Below, in pieces: positions 33,701 to 43,817 of a DNA stretch of 64,000 nucleotides (position 1 is the first letter of the stretch; the number at the start of each line of letters is the position of its first letter). A model generated the notes under the pieces. That model saw only the letters and a program-made list of their open reading frames with translations, was not told where the DNA came from and searched no databases. A program made the position numbers and the translations under genes. This stretch comes from Chloromonas sp. AAM2 (lineage: Eukaryota > Chlorophyta > Chlorophyceae > Chlamydomonadales > Chlamydomonadaceae): the NCBI GenBank assembly GCA_004335635.1, contig QAXH01006768.1, forward strand, positions 18,550 through 82,549, read 5' to 3'.

Positions 33701-36650
33701 TTCCTTGACCGCCACTCACCCGCCGTGACTCTCTTCTTCTGGCCTCCGCTGACGCCCCTGATCATCTGGCCGCCCACCACCGTGTCCGCGCAAATGTCCA
33801 GGCCCAGCAGCGCCAGCTGCGTCTGCGTGGCCAGGCTGTGGCGCCCGTTGGTGACCGCCATCGCCCGCATGTATCCGTCAATGATAGGGTCAGGGGTGAT
33901 GCCGGCGGCCTTCTCACGCTTGCGCACCTCGGTTAGCAACTCTACACGCAAGGAAGACCAGCACATGGAGCAGTGAGCACGTGTGATGCAGTTGCCATGG
34001 CAAACGCCTGTGTATTTAGTCTTCTTTTCGCGCTGCAGCTGCGGCTTACAGCTTCAAGATAAGGTACCTGTGCAAGCACTACCTCTCATTGCAAGCCTTC
34101 TGCCTACATGCCTATGCTATCTACTGCTGTGTCCCGCGTCTTGTGCTCGCACGCTTTGCACCCAGGGTCGGCGCTCACCCTGCGCGTGGCCCACACCCAG
34201 ACAGCGGGCCGCAAAGTCCAGTGTCTCCCGCACAGTGAGCTCGCCCAGGTGATTGTCAACCTGCTCCACGTACGACGCTGTGCGCCGGACCTGCAGACAC
34301 AAGCACGACATTAGAGGGTCAAGTGACGACCAGTGGCACTGCAGAGGGATGGTAGCGACACAGGAGACCGTTTGGAGGTCTGAGGTGATAACGTGAGGTT
34401 GACGGCACACAAGCCAATAGCCAATGCATAAACCTGGGCTGATTCTGGACTGTGTGGGTGGTGGTGTACAAACAAGATGTGGATGGAACTCGGTCTTGAT
34501 GACTGCTGATGAGATTTGGATGGAACTCGGTCTTGATGACTGCTGATGCAGCGTTTCACCTCGAAGCTGTTCATTGTCTCCCCATTGTACGTGATGGTGC
34601 CCTGCGTGAGGCACCCCGCTGCCGCCGCCTGCTTCTCTTGCAGCGCACCCGCCAGCAGCTTAAGCAGGGTGGACTTGCCACTGCTGGGCGGGCCCAGGAG
34701 CAGAGTCAGGCGACCCTGAACAGCACAGATACAACCACACTCACAGCTCTGGCGACTGAAAACTCTTGCACCAGGACCCAATGGACTAAACCTCTGCTTG
34801 CGTTGTGGCTGTCAGCAGCAAGACAGCAAACAACAAGTGTGTGATACCAGGCCACTCAACTGGGGAAAACTTGACACAGTACAACTTGCCTGTCTCAACT
34901 TGATTGCCTCGTAAGTCAGGCTGTATGGGATCCGTGCTGAGGATAGTATCTTGTTCCCACTCACTGGTTTGAGTACCCCATTAGCGTTGTGCAGAATGTT
35001 GAAGGGCTGTGTCTTGGGCTTGTAGAGATAGGCGAGCCGCAGGAGGAACTCCAACTTGCTCCGGAAGAAGTTGAACACAGTGGGCATGCCTGCAGTGCGA
35101 GTTGTCGATCAACACAAAACCATTGCTTCTTACGCAACTGTACAAGACAAACCCCAGAAACCACACTGAACATGACTTGGCTGTAGCGGCCTGTGCAACG
35201 GACTGAGGACTTGTCGGACAGTAGCTTGGCCTGCTTTGGGTGCGCTGCCAAATGTCGGTTGACCTGGGTGAGCTTGTCACATGGAGGATGGTGAGCCTTA
35301 CACTCCTGAGTCCAGCAGCCCAGTCGGCCCTGGTATGGGCGTACTGACAAGTGCTGGCTGTGCGCTGTTCAGGTACAGCACAGCAGACCGACCCTTGACA
35401 AAATCATTGAGCCCAAACCCACCGCTTGATCCCACGTTGACAGACGCGTCCACGGTGAGGTTGCGGAATTGCACCTCAACCGACGGGAAACCCATGCCCA
35501 CCCTGAGCAGACCGGCACGCAAACAAACACTCGTGAGGTCGGCAGCAGGCGCTTGCCAGATACAGGACGGACACGCCATTTCACAGGCAGAGCACATAAA
35601 ATGAGCAGCACGCTTGTACCTGTGGCTTGGCTGATGATGACTTTGCACTCACTCCTGCCTGCTGCCCTGCCCTCCTGTGTCTGGGCAGACAACCACAGTT
35701 CCACTCACTTTTGCAGTCTTTGCCCGATGGCGCCCAGCAGGGGCCCGTTGTCCTGATCCAATGTGCGCATGGCGTACTCTACAAGCAACCTGGGCACGCA
35801 TGCAACCACACACGCTCACAAAGTGCTTAAGATTACTCGACGGGGGTGGTGGCGCTCAACAGAACAGCTTTGTGGGTTGTCAAAGCCACAAGTCGACTGT
35901 GCATGCCAGGCCGCTACGCAACAGCAGCTAGCTTGAGTTCCAGACCACCAAAGACGCTGACTGCTACCCACTTGCGCTCCTCCCTTGCATCCTTGGCATG
36001 CAGTTGATCCACTTTGAGCGTGATTAGGTCTTCCTGTATGGTGCCGTCCCCGTCCAGTACTGAGGCCCAGTTGCTCTTGGGCAAAACCAACTCAGTAGAG
36101 TGTCTGCGCCCTGTGTTGGCTGCCCGCACAGCCGCCAGATGCCGACTGGCTACATCCTCTGATTCGTCCGGGATGTGCCTGCATTAGTGCGGAGAGTGGC
36201 TTAAAGCTTGTGTGCCCGTACCATTGGCACTCTGACGTCTACATCAGCGCACCATCAGCGGCATCTGAGGCCAGAGCATGAGCATTGAGAAGGGAAATCA
36301 TGCGGGCCAGTCCCTAGGCCTGCCAGCGCCGGCAGCATGCTTGGCTGTTGGTGGCTTTCAACTCAGGCTGCAGTAATACTCCAGTGTGGGCGTGCCAGGC
36401 ACTGATGAGCACCTGCATGTTTCAGGTCCTCTGAGAGGTGTGCAGCTCACCTGGGGTTTGTGTTCTCCTCAAAGGCATGTGTTGCAGCTGCCACTTGAGG
36501 GTATTCCTCTCCTCCTGCTGCTGCAGCCATGTCTATTGCTTTGGACGCTGCGTCTCCCACCATCTCCACAACGCTACGGTGCTGGTGAGGCTGTGCGTCT
36601 GAGTGGCCACGAGACACGAACCCTGGCGGGTGCTGCTCGTTGCTGGCCAT
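21738..36650 (-). CDS. Full-size pleiotropic drug resistance ABC transporter (ABCG/PDR type)
   Basis: Membrane exporter with the (NBD-TMD)x2 order of plant and fungal PDR proteins; the substrate cannot be predicted. 39 exons (low-high): 36451-36650, 35972-36178, 35709-35789, 35423-35502, 34965-35089, 34560-34715, 34179-34290, 33720-33941, 33169-33287, 32695-32874, 32408-32503, 31990-32148, 31769-31846, 31344-31412, 31045-31132, 30653-30706, 30219-30363, 29743-29933, 29546-29571, 29254-29328, 28845-28929, 28374-28454, 28058-28156, 27536-27767, 27200-27328, 26824-26925, 26484-26589, 26068-26236, 25765-25853, 25428-25544, 24914-25047, 24645-24758, 24217-24330, 23689-23860, 23303-23403, 22917-23030, 22584-22680, 22237-22314, 21738-21878. 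Every phase fits: 1578 residues. NBD1: Walker [10 protein letters not shown] (239-247), signature VSGGQKKR (384-391), Walker B VLMMDE (404-409). NBD2: Walker [10 protein letters not shown] (1021-1029), signature LSVEQRKRL (1127-1135), Walker B VVFMDE (1147-1152). PDR-typical pieces include [23 protein letters not shown] and [14 protein letters not shown]. It is longer than typical plant PDRs because of N-terminal and linker extensions. Confidence 0.95.
27670..27741 (-). repeat. In-frame 18-bp coding repeat (QNG hexapeptide x4) in the PDR linker
   Basis: Residues 919-942 of the transporter are four copies of a six-residue unit, Q-N-G-(A/T)-x-x, encoded by four 18-bp units. It lies in the cytosolic linker between the first membrane domain and NBD2. 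Absent from typical PDR proteins as far as I know. Confidence 0.9.
28633..28662. repeat. (GT)n(GC)n microsatellite in a PDR intron
   Basis: About 10 GT units followed by CGCGCG, the same GT-then-CG layout as at 1081-1131. Confidence 0.85.
34476..34549 (+). repeat. 37-bp tandem duplication beside a splice donor
   Basis: Two near-identical units (34476-34512 and 34513-34549; core TGGATGGAACTCGGTCTTGA) in the intron directly 3' of the PDR exon that carries Walker A (34560-34715). The copy ends 10 bases from the donor. Confidence 0.9.
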
Positions 36651-37427
36651 TGTCGACGACCAGCAGTCAACGTAATCTGCAAAGCAGCGCATAAAAATTG
36701 TCTGCCAATGGCCCACAGCTCAGCTGCATTGAGTCCAGTAAGTTCGATTCAACAGGAGCCGTGCGTTCCATGCGCTAGCACGCGAGCAGCCTAGGCAGGA
36801 GCAGGCCGGTAAGAATGTGGGGGTCACTGAGCCGTGGTGGGCAACTCACCGCTTTCTTTGCAAGGCCGACGGTGACGCTCGCTTTAACCGCACTTCGTTT
36901 GCTTTTGCTGCTTGCACAATCACTTCTGCTGGCCTACTCTGGCCTGTATCTTGTATTCACGACATTGACACTTGGTGAACACCATTATGCGCAGCATTGA
37001 TTTTCTTGTCAAGGTAATTATATAATTCAAGACTTAGTTGACGTAATCGAGGTAATACCTGTAATCCTGATGGCGTACCTGGCGCAAACAAATACCGAAG
37101 CGAAATTTCAAACGCATGCAATGCCATTGGCTTCATTGGCGCAAAACAAAGCACAAGTTGCATGTTAGAGATGACTGGAAGACGGGCGTACGGGATGTTG
37201 TCGATCTTGCCAATACGCGCCTTGCCGATGTACCCTTGCGTATTTACCCTTTCAATGCATGCTTTTGGAATGGATGGCTGAAACAGCACAAAGCTGCGGA
37301 AACAAGCGTAACGTACGGATCGGATTTCATCGCTGCTCATGAATGGCTGTACACAGGGTTCAGTGAGGCAGGCAGAATGCTTGAGTGACTGGCAAGATGA
37401 TGGATTGCATGCAGTAGAAGGGGCATC
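36651..37427. promoter_or_regulatory. Shared divergent upstream region of the PDR transporter and NUBPL
   Basis: 777 bp between two start codons pointing away from each other. Both promoters and 5' UTRs must lie here unless upstream non-coding exons exist. No TATA box or other motif stands out. Confidence 0.5.
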
Positions 37428-40072
37428 ATGCGCCACACCCGGCTCCAACAGCTGCTTCAGCCCCAGCCCCAGAGGTGGTGGGCGGTGCTAGATGCAGCGT
37501 GTGGCGCGCTGCGGGGCTACAGCAGTGCTGGCCATCAGGCTGGCACAAAAAACACACCTGGCGCCTTGAAGAAACTGGGCCTTGCTCAGGTGCAGCATAT
37601 CGTGGCAGTATCCTCTGCCAAAGGAGGTGTGGGGAAATCCACAACAGCAGGTGAGCCTGAAGCATCGCACTGGGTGCACGAGCACCCACGGGTTGCATTT
37701 CAACGCATGCGAAGGTCATGACAGCAATGCAAGACGTAGTGGTGAAGTAACCAAGCTCACCACAACGTTTAGAAAATGCCGTTCGCACGTGCATGTCAGT
37801 CATATTAGAAAGGATCACCATGCCCATGCCAACGGAGGTGAGCAGATGTGCATGCAGGACTGCCTCGCAGACAGCCCATGCAGCCAGCCTGCACGTATTG
37901 CGTGGCCACACACCACAATGGAAGACACAATAATGCAGTCACGCAGGTCAAAACTCAAGCGATGAACCAGTGTCATACACAAGGCAAAGCACCGGTGGCA
38001 TGCAAGATTTTCAGTTGGTTTACGACCAGATGCGAGCGGATGCACACTGTCTTGCAGACACGCTCTCCATGTCACACGCCTTAAGTTCTATTTGGTTTAC
38101 ACACGTGTCAAGCTGCCCTGTCTCAGCCTCCACGCTGACACGACTGTTGCAGGAACGCTGTCACGGCCTGCTCACGCATCCTGACATGCTGCATGTGCCA
38201 ACCGCAGTCAACCTTGCCGTAGCCCTTGCCACCAACCTTGGCCTGCGTGTGGGCTTGCTGGATGCCGACATACACGGGCCCTCAGTGGGCAAGATGATGA
38301 ACCTTAAGGGCAAGCCCGCAGTGCAAGAGGGTGCGTGGGAGCAGGGCAGCGGAGCAGTGGCATTTTGGCGGCAAGGAGTTTCAACAGAAGGTGGACATTG
38401 AATGAGTTGGATCAGCCAGTGATGCCAATACCTCCTCTCAGGTCAAGCTGTCCTGCATGGCATCTGGGTGAGGCACTAGTTGCCATTCTGCAACCCATCA
38501 AGATCTTAGGAGAGCACACCCTTCCAGGCCTTGGTGCCATGGTGGCATGCTGCGCGGCTCCAAGGGACGTCAACAGGACTGCAAGGCTCCTCCTGCAACT
38601 CTGTCCCATGTGCATACAGGCGGTCAGGCACTGCTGCTGCCCCGTGACAACTACCGCGTGCGCACCATGAGCATGGCCTACTTCATGGACAGCGAAGACA
38701 CGCCTGCGGTGTGGCGCGGGCCCATGACCAACAGCGCGTTCGACAGGATGGCCTTTGCAACCGCATGGGGACCGCTAGACGTCATGGTTGTGGACATGCC
38801 GCCGGGTGGGGAGGGAGGGAGGGGCTGCCTGGCTAGCAGGGGTGATGAGTAATGATGCATTCAAATGCCGGGTGAGACCTACAGATTGCTGGCTGCCAGT
38901 GCTCTTGCAGCAGCAAAGTGGATATGGGTCTGCCAGTGTGCTCGAAAGCGAACCTGCATACCACTGTACCCGACATGGATGCGAAACCAGAGTGTTGAGC
39001 TGCATCATCCGGTGGTTTGACACAGGGTTTACCAGGACGCCCGTGGCCTTGCAATCGGTCCTCGGCATCAAGACCATCTGCTTACCAGACCAGGCACGCT
39101 GGTTTCAAGTCCCACGTGACACTCTGAGCGCACAATGCTTGGCCGGTGCTGCTGCTGTGCTTCAGGGACTGGCGATGCCCAAATCAACCTGGCGCAGCGC
39201 ATCCCCCTGTCCGGGGCCATCATCGTGTCTACACCACAGGACATCGCACTCATGGACGCAAGGAGGTGGAGACAAGCCCTGAGTCTCAGCCCATGGACAG
39301 TTACCGCCAGACAGAGCGCCCCATGCCCTGTTGTATACAACCCTGTTCATTGTTTTTTTCCTCATGCAGCCGTAGGGTTCGTACGGACACGCAGCCTTAG
39401 GGTTAGTTCGTTGCAAGTGAACACATGCTGTTATTGAAGTTCACTGTGGTGCCCTCCAGCAGCCTAGAACAGAACCTGCAGAGGTGGTACTAGCAGCATC
39501 GTGTGACACTTGGTATTGTGTCGATGCCGCTGGCCTGGCCTGCAGGGGCACGCAATTGTTTCGTAAGCTGGGCGTTCCGCTGCTTGGCATGGTTGAGAAC
39601 ATGAGCCATCATGTGTGCAGTGCGTGCGGGCACAAGGAATTCATATTTGGCCAGGAGGGGGTGGTTCGCACTGCCCAGGAGTATGGGCTGCAGGTGCTGG
39701 GACAGGTACGGGTGCGGTCACGCTGCATACTGGACAAAATGACGAACTTGGGTTCAATCAAATTGCGCTGCTGGGTTGAGGAGCTCCAAGAACCAATGCA
39801 GCCTGTCCATGCGCTACGCACTCCCAGTGTTGCACACTCACGTAGAGTGAGCGTTATGAAGCCATGATGGTGTTCCTGTGCATGTTGCCCTTCAGATCCC
39901 CTTGGACATCTCAGTGCGCCGACAGTCAGACGAAGGCGCGCCCATAGTCATCAGCCACCCCCGTCACCCCTGTGCCCAGGCCTACGTGCAGCTGGCAGAG
40001 CACGTGCTGTCAGCACTGCAGCGGGAGGACGCCCAGAAGCAGGCTGCTCCTGTCATCTCTGTGGAACAGTGA
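37428..40072 (+). CDS. NUBPL: NUBPL/IND1-type Mrp P-loop ATPase, Fe-S factor for complex I
   Basis: Mrp/NBP35-family scaffold that delivers iron-sulfur clusters to mitochondrial complex I. Six exons: 37428-37650, 38208-38330, 38620-38805, 39166-39265, 39546-39705, 39896-40072; phases agree, 322 residues. An Arg/Gln-rich N-terminus without acidic residues ([18 protein letters not shown]) looks like a mitochondrial presequence. Deviant Walker A KGGVGKS is at residues 65-71. Next come the [13 protein letters not shown] switch region, [20 protein letters not shown] and [15 protein letters not shown] (Walker B side). The [20 protein letters not shown] block carries the cluster-binding CxxC (C235, C238). 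The C-terminus [14 protein letters not shown] is typical of the subfamily. The family is usually near this length. IND1/NUBPL is chosen over plastid HCF101 because no extra C-terminal domain is present. Confidence 0.92.
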
Positions 40073-40222
40073 TCACTGTGCCACAGGTGGTGGTTGTGCA
40101 ACACTTGAAACGGTACAGACCGCGTGTGTGCTTTTTGCACACACGCCAAGACGGGCATCATGATCACAACAGGAGCCCCACAGCATGACCCTCAATTCAC
40201 CGGTTGTAACCGTTCAACCAGC

Positions 40223-40304
40223 AAAAAAAAGAGGTTTGCCGGTTCTGGGCCGGTTTCAGTGCAGGACGCAAGAATTGTCCCAGAACTGGCAAACTTCTTT
40301 TTGC
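40223..40304. mobile_element. Inverted-repeat element, copy B (about 80 bp)
   Basis: AAAAAAAAGAGGTTTGCCGG at the left and the inverse GTCCCAGAACTGGCAAACTT with CTTTTTGC at the right, about 20 bp apart. An almost pure foldback made of the two family ends, 150 bp after the NUBPL stop. Confidence 0.7.
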
Positions 40305-40985
40305 CCATTGCGGCTGGCTCGAACTGAATCAAGAACGTGGTGTTGTACTGCGACAAGCGTAGTGTTATCTCTGCCTTCACGCGCTTCAGTGCAAGGCATT
40401 GCTCTGATGGCATTTGCCAGTGCCGAACGAAATGTCATCGCATCCAACTGCAGTTTGCTCGCTATTGTACGCCCCCCATGGACCTATCACAGGTCTTACT
40501 TGCTGCTTGGCAGACATCAGCTCAGGTGCTGGTTGTTCAATCTGTGTGCTTAGGCTGCACGTGCCATGCCAGAGGATACGGTGGGAAGCCAGGCAAGGTT
40601 TTGTTGGGCGGTTGCTTACATGCTTATGGATCACACACCACCGGAATTGCAGGTTGCATTCGCTCAACAACTACTCTTGGTATCTGTCAGTACTGGCACA
40701 AAGCCTGGCTAGGCAAACTTTGTCGTGCAATGCGTTGTTGGGTAACGGAGCACTCCGCACGAGAGCGACATGTGCCATGACAACGTCCCAGCTGTAACGT
40801 CCCAGCTTGTCGATGGACAAGCCATGCGACCTGGCCATACCCAGCAAGTTGAACTTGGGACACAAGAGTGAGGCGCAGGTGTTCCATAACTTGCAAGGTT
40901 GATTGGGTCAGTGGCTGCCAGGTCGCTTCCTGGATGCTGCAAGCTGGCTGGGTTGGGATCTCAACAATCACATTACAACAATCAC

Positions 40986-41919
40986 AAAAAAAAGAAGTTT
41001 GCCGGTTCTGCAATTGCATGCCGCAGTATCCAATGAACCTGATGCTGCCCTTTGCTGTCTCCACTTGAGAGTCCACCTCATTCATGCAATTTATTCATGC
41101 GATGAGTTCAGTTACGGCCTAAGGTGTTGTGACCACCCTGAAGCACGCACCCGGGTGAGACATAACCCTCTCCCATCCCTGTTTATCAACACCACCCTCA
41201 TCAGCATCACCACAGAGCACCTTGCCATACATTGCCACGCCCATCACACGCAGTTTCACGGGTCCCGTGGCTGTGACCTGAGCCCTTACCTTTTTTTTTC
41301 CATATGTTTCATGAGCAGTGTGTGCTGCTCCCTGTGTGTGCTGTGAATGCCTGCCAGGCATGGTTCAACCATCTGATCATTTGATGATGCAGAGGCAGCA
41401 CACATGTTGCGTGTCGTATCATCCAGGCGCTTGTCGTAGGTGCCGAATGCAAACTTATGATTGCTGACTGCCCCCATGATGATAGTGTGTTGATTGTGCC
41501 TGTGTTCAATCTGTGTGTTCCAATTTCAACTTGGTAAGTGTTCTGGATCTCTGGCCACCCGCCTCCTTGGGGAGGTAGCCAAGCCCTCCACCCCCCAGCC
41601 GCAGCGCTTCATTGGGCACTAGTCACATGCCGCCTAATGTAGGTCACACCCGAGAACCCATCTCCGAGTTATGTGCTAGCAGAACTTGTAGCGGATGTGG
41701 AGATGTCCAAGGCTGGAGTATCAAGCTTCAGTTCACAGTTCCGTAACTGCTGAATCTCTGGCAATCTTCCAGCACTCAGTGGTAACCACTGTCGCAGCAT
41801 TGGCAGTCAACACAGGAACTGGGATTCGACCGCCATGAGTGCACTGGAAAGGCGAACATGAACCATCTCAGTATCACACGCCGAAATTGTCCCAGAACTG
41901 GCACACATCGTTTTTTTTA
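40986..41919. mobile_element. Inverted-repeat element, copy C (putative pair of ends)
   Basis: Left end AAAAAAAAGAAGTTTGCCGG at 40986; right end TTGTCCCAGAACTGGCACAC with a T-run near 41919. The left end lacks the GGGACAA half. The pairing is inferred from orientation; these could be two solo ends. Confidence 0.45.
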
Positions 41920-42496
41920 CAGGTTGGTGGAGTATCCTTGTTGTATGGTAGCCCTTTCAGGCCACTGAGTAAATCGCATCATGAAGGGAAAATGAATCAA
42001 CTTTTGCCTCAACAGCCAGCAAAATTACATGCTCACAGCCGCAGAGCTGTAAGGCCAACTCCCTCCAACGAAAAGGCCTGGCGTGGCGGCCCAGAAACGT
42101 ACCACTTGCAGAAAAGAGGTTGACTGCTTCACGAATAAAAGAGAGTAAAGACGACAGGCTCTTCATCACCATGCGACAACAGGTTGAAAGAAGGGTCACG
42201 GCAAAAACGGTGCCGTTACGGCAACCCAGAACTGATGGTGAACAGAGCAAACACATTGGGCAGAAGTGACCCGTCAAGTGTGTTGTTGAATACCGTAGAA
42301 TGCAAGTAGATGCGAAGACCAATACAGGCGATCAACTGCCCTTCAATACAGGAATGGTAGCCAAAGCGTAGCTTGTCCGTGGATTGCCTACATAGCCTTG
42401 AAAGTGAAATTTGAAGAGCTGCACATTGAAGACACAGCCAGGTGGCAGCACACTGCTAGTGTGGACTGCCGGGAAGGAACAAACGCAGTGCTGTGC

Positions 42497-42615
42497 TCGC
42501 TTACAGGTATAGCAGAAAAGGCATTGCTTACCAGCTGCAGTTGGTAGGCTGCGTACACATAGCAGCTAATACGGGCCTTTTCAGCGTTAGCGGCTTACCA
42601 GGGGTCAAGGAACGC
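42497..42615 (+). repeat. Dispersed repeat, copy 1
   Basis: GCAGAAAAGGC, then after a gap CCTTTTCAGCGTTAGCGGCT and TACCAGGGGTCA; matches copy 2 at 43386-43465 with an indel of about 25 bp. Confidence 0.5.
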
Positions 42616-43385
42616 TTAGTGTGGCCAGTGGGACGGATACACTTGTAAGTGAACCCCATGTCAAACAATTGCATTAGAAACATTTAGCGTTGGTAAGAAC
42701 AAGCGCCAGAAACAGGCGCCCTCAATGTGCCCTAATGACAAAAGCTCCTTGAAGCGAAAGGCGTTAAAAGTGGGCATAAGGGCCGGGCCAGCAAAAGCAT
42801 GGCGCCGAGCAATTGCTATCCCTGATGCAGATAGTAGGACGGAGTCGCAACGTCCAAACAGAGAAATCCTGATGTAAGGAGATCCAATTGATTGTTGACG
42901 AAAATCCTAACATTCTTAGAACGAATATTGATTGGGACCAAGCCATGCGCAGATGAGACTGCTCAAACCAACACAGGCAAGCCAGTGGCAGAGGGGGCAT
43001 GTAAGCACTCTCATGATCCACCAACTCGCACAAAGTCACCAAGAGGCACCAACGGGCACAACGGCCCATAAGACATTGCCCGGCACAACGGGCCCATAAG
43101 ACATGCAGTTATAACAACAAAGAAGGGAGAGAATTCGGGGCAAGGCATGCATGTACGCTAACTTCTGTGCGTGCTGCCCTTGTTGCCTGGGTGCGAGGTT
43201 CTGTACACGTTCAGGATGTCCTTCCAGTGGCGCTCCCTGCACCTCGCACCTGACAGAGCCAGATAACACGCCTGTAACAAAACGTACCATGGCTGCAAAA
43301 GTTGTGGCATCATGCCCAGCCTGCACACCACAAGCTGAATACGCCATGTGGTCCCCTGAATAGCCCGAGTCGCAAAATGGGCGGG

Positions 43386-43465
43386 CAGAAAAGGCTTTGC
43401 CGCATACACAGTGCAGCCGACACAAGCCTTTCCAGCGTCAGCGGCTCACCAGAGGTCACCAGGCC
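43386..43465 (+). repeat. Dispersed repeat, copy 2
   Basis: GCAGAAAAGGCTTTGCC, then CCTTTCCAGCGTCAGCGGCT and CACCAGAGGTCA. The minus-strand translation of both copies keeps a similar P-L-T-L-(E/K)-R stretch, so an old transposon-derived coding segment is possible. Confidence 0.5.
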
Positions 43466-43674
43466 GCTCAGCCACTCAATGAGCGAAACATGACAACAGC
43501 CCTGATAAGGATCTGGCTGTACCAAGGAATAACACCTTTGCAAAAGTCGGTGGCTTGCAGGAGCCCGCAGCATGTGGAGTGCACAGCGCTTGACAACAAA
43601 TGTCTGCGCGGTGGGCATGTGTGCCTCTGGGCTTATCCCACGTCGTTGAAAACCCCCTCAATATGCTCAGGATG

Positions 43675-43679
43675 TTACA
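43675..43679 (-). promoter_or_regulatory. Candidate poly(A) signal TGTAA of the CCCH gene
   Basis: TGTAA on the minus strand about 140 bases after the CCCH stop codon. Confidence 0.35.
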
Positions 43680-43817
43680 TTGCACTCATCTCTACCGTCA
43701 CAAATCGCGCTTCGCCAACCCCAATCCCACCATCCGCAGCGCCTGCGGTTAATATAAACCGCGTGAGCCAACTCTATCCGGGGTCCCCACTCTCAACAGG
43801 CCCTCTCCTACCTACCC

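Larger units (their letters stand above)
40073..43817. other. Intergenic, repeat-rich region, 3.7 kb
   Basis: No supported gene. It holds inverted-repeat elements B and C, a pair of ~75%-similar direct repeats (about 42497-42615 and 43386-43465) and a ~27-bp tandem duplication near 43050-43105 (CAACGGCCCATAAGACAT-like units). TGTAA at 40205-40209 may serve NUBPL. Sequence 41540-42300 and 42640-43040 shows nothing I recognise. Confidence 0.6.

Noticed and set aside
41800..41840. tRNA-like GGTCGAATCCC on the minus strand
   Set aside because: No matching A box or acceptor stem at the required distance.
42764..43069. 101-codon minus-strand frame
   Set aside because: No recognisable domain, no splice context, Trp/Cys-rich composition unlike the real genes here.
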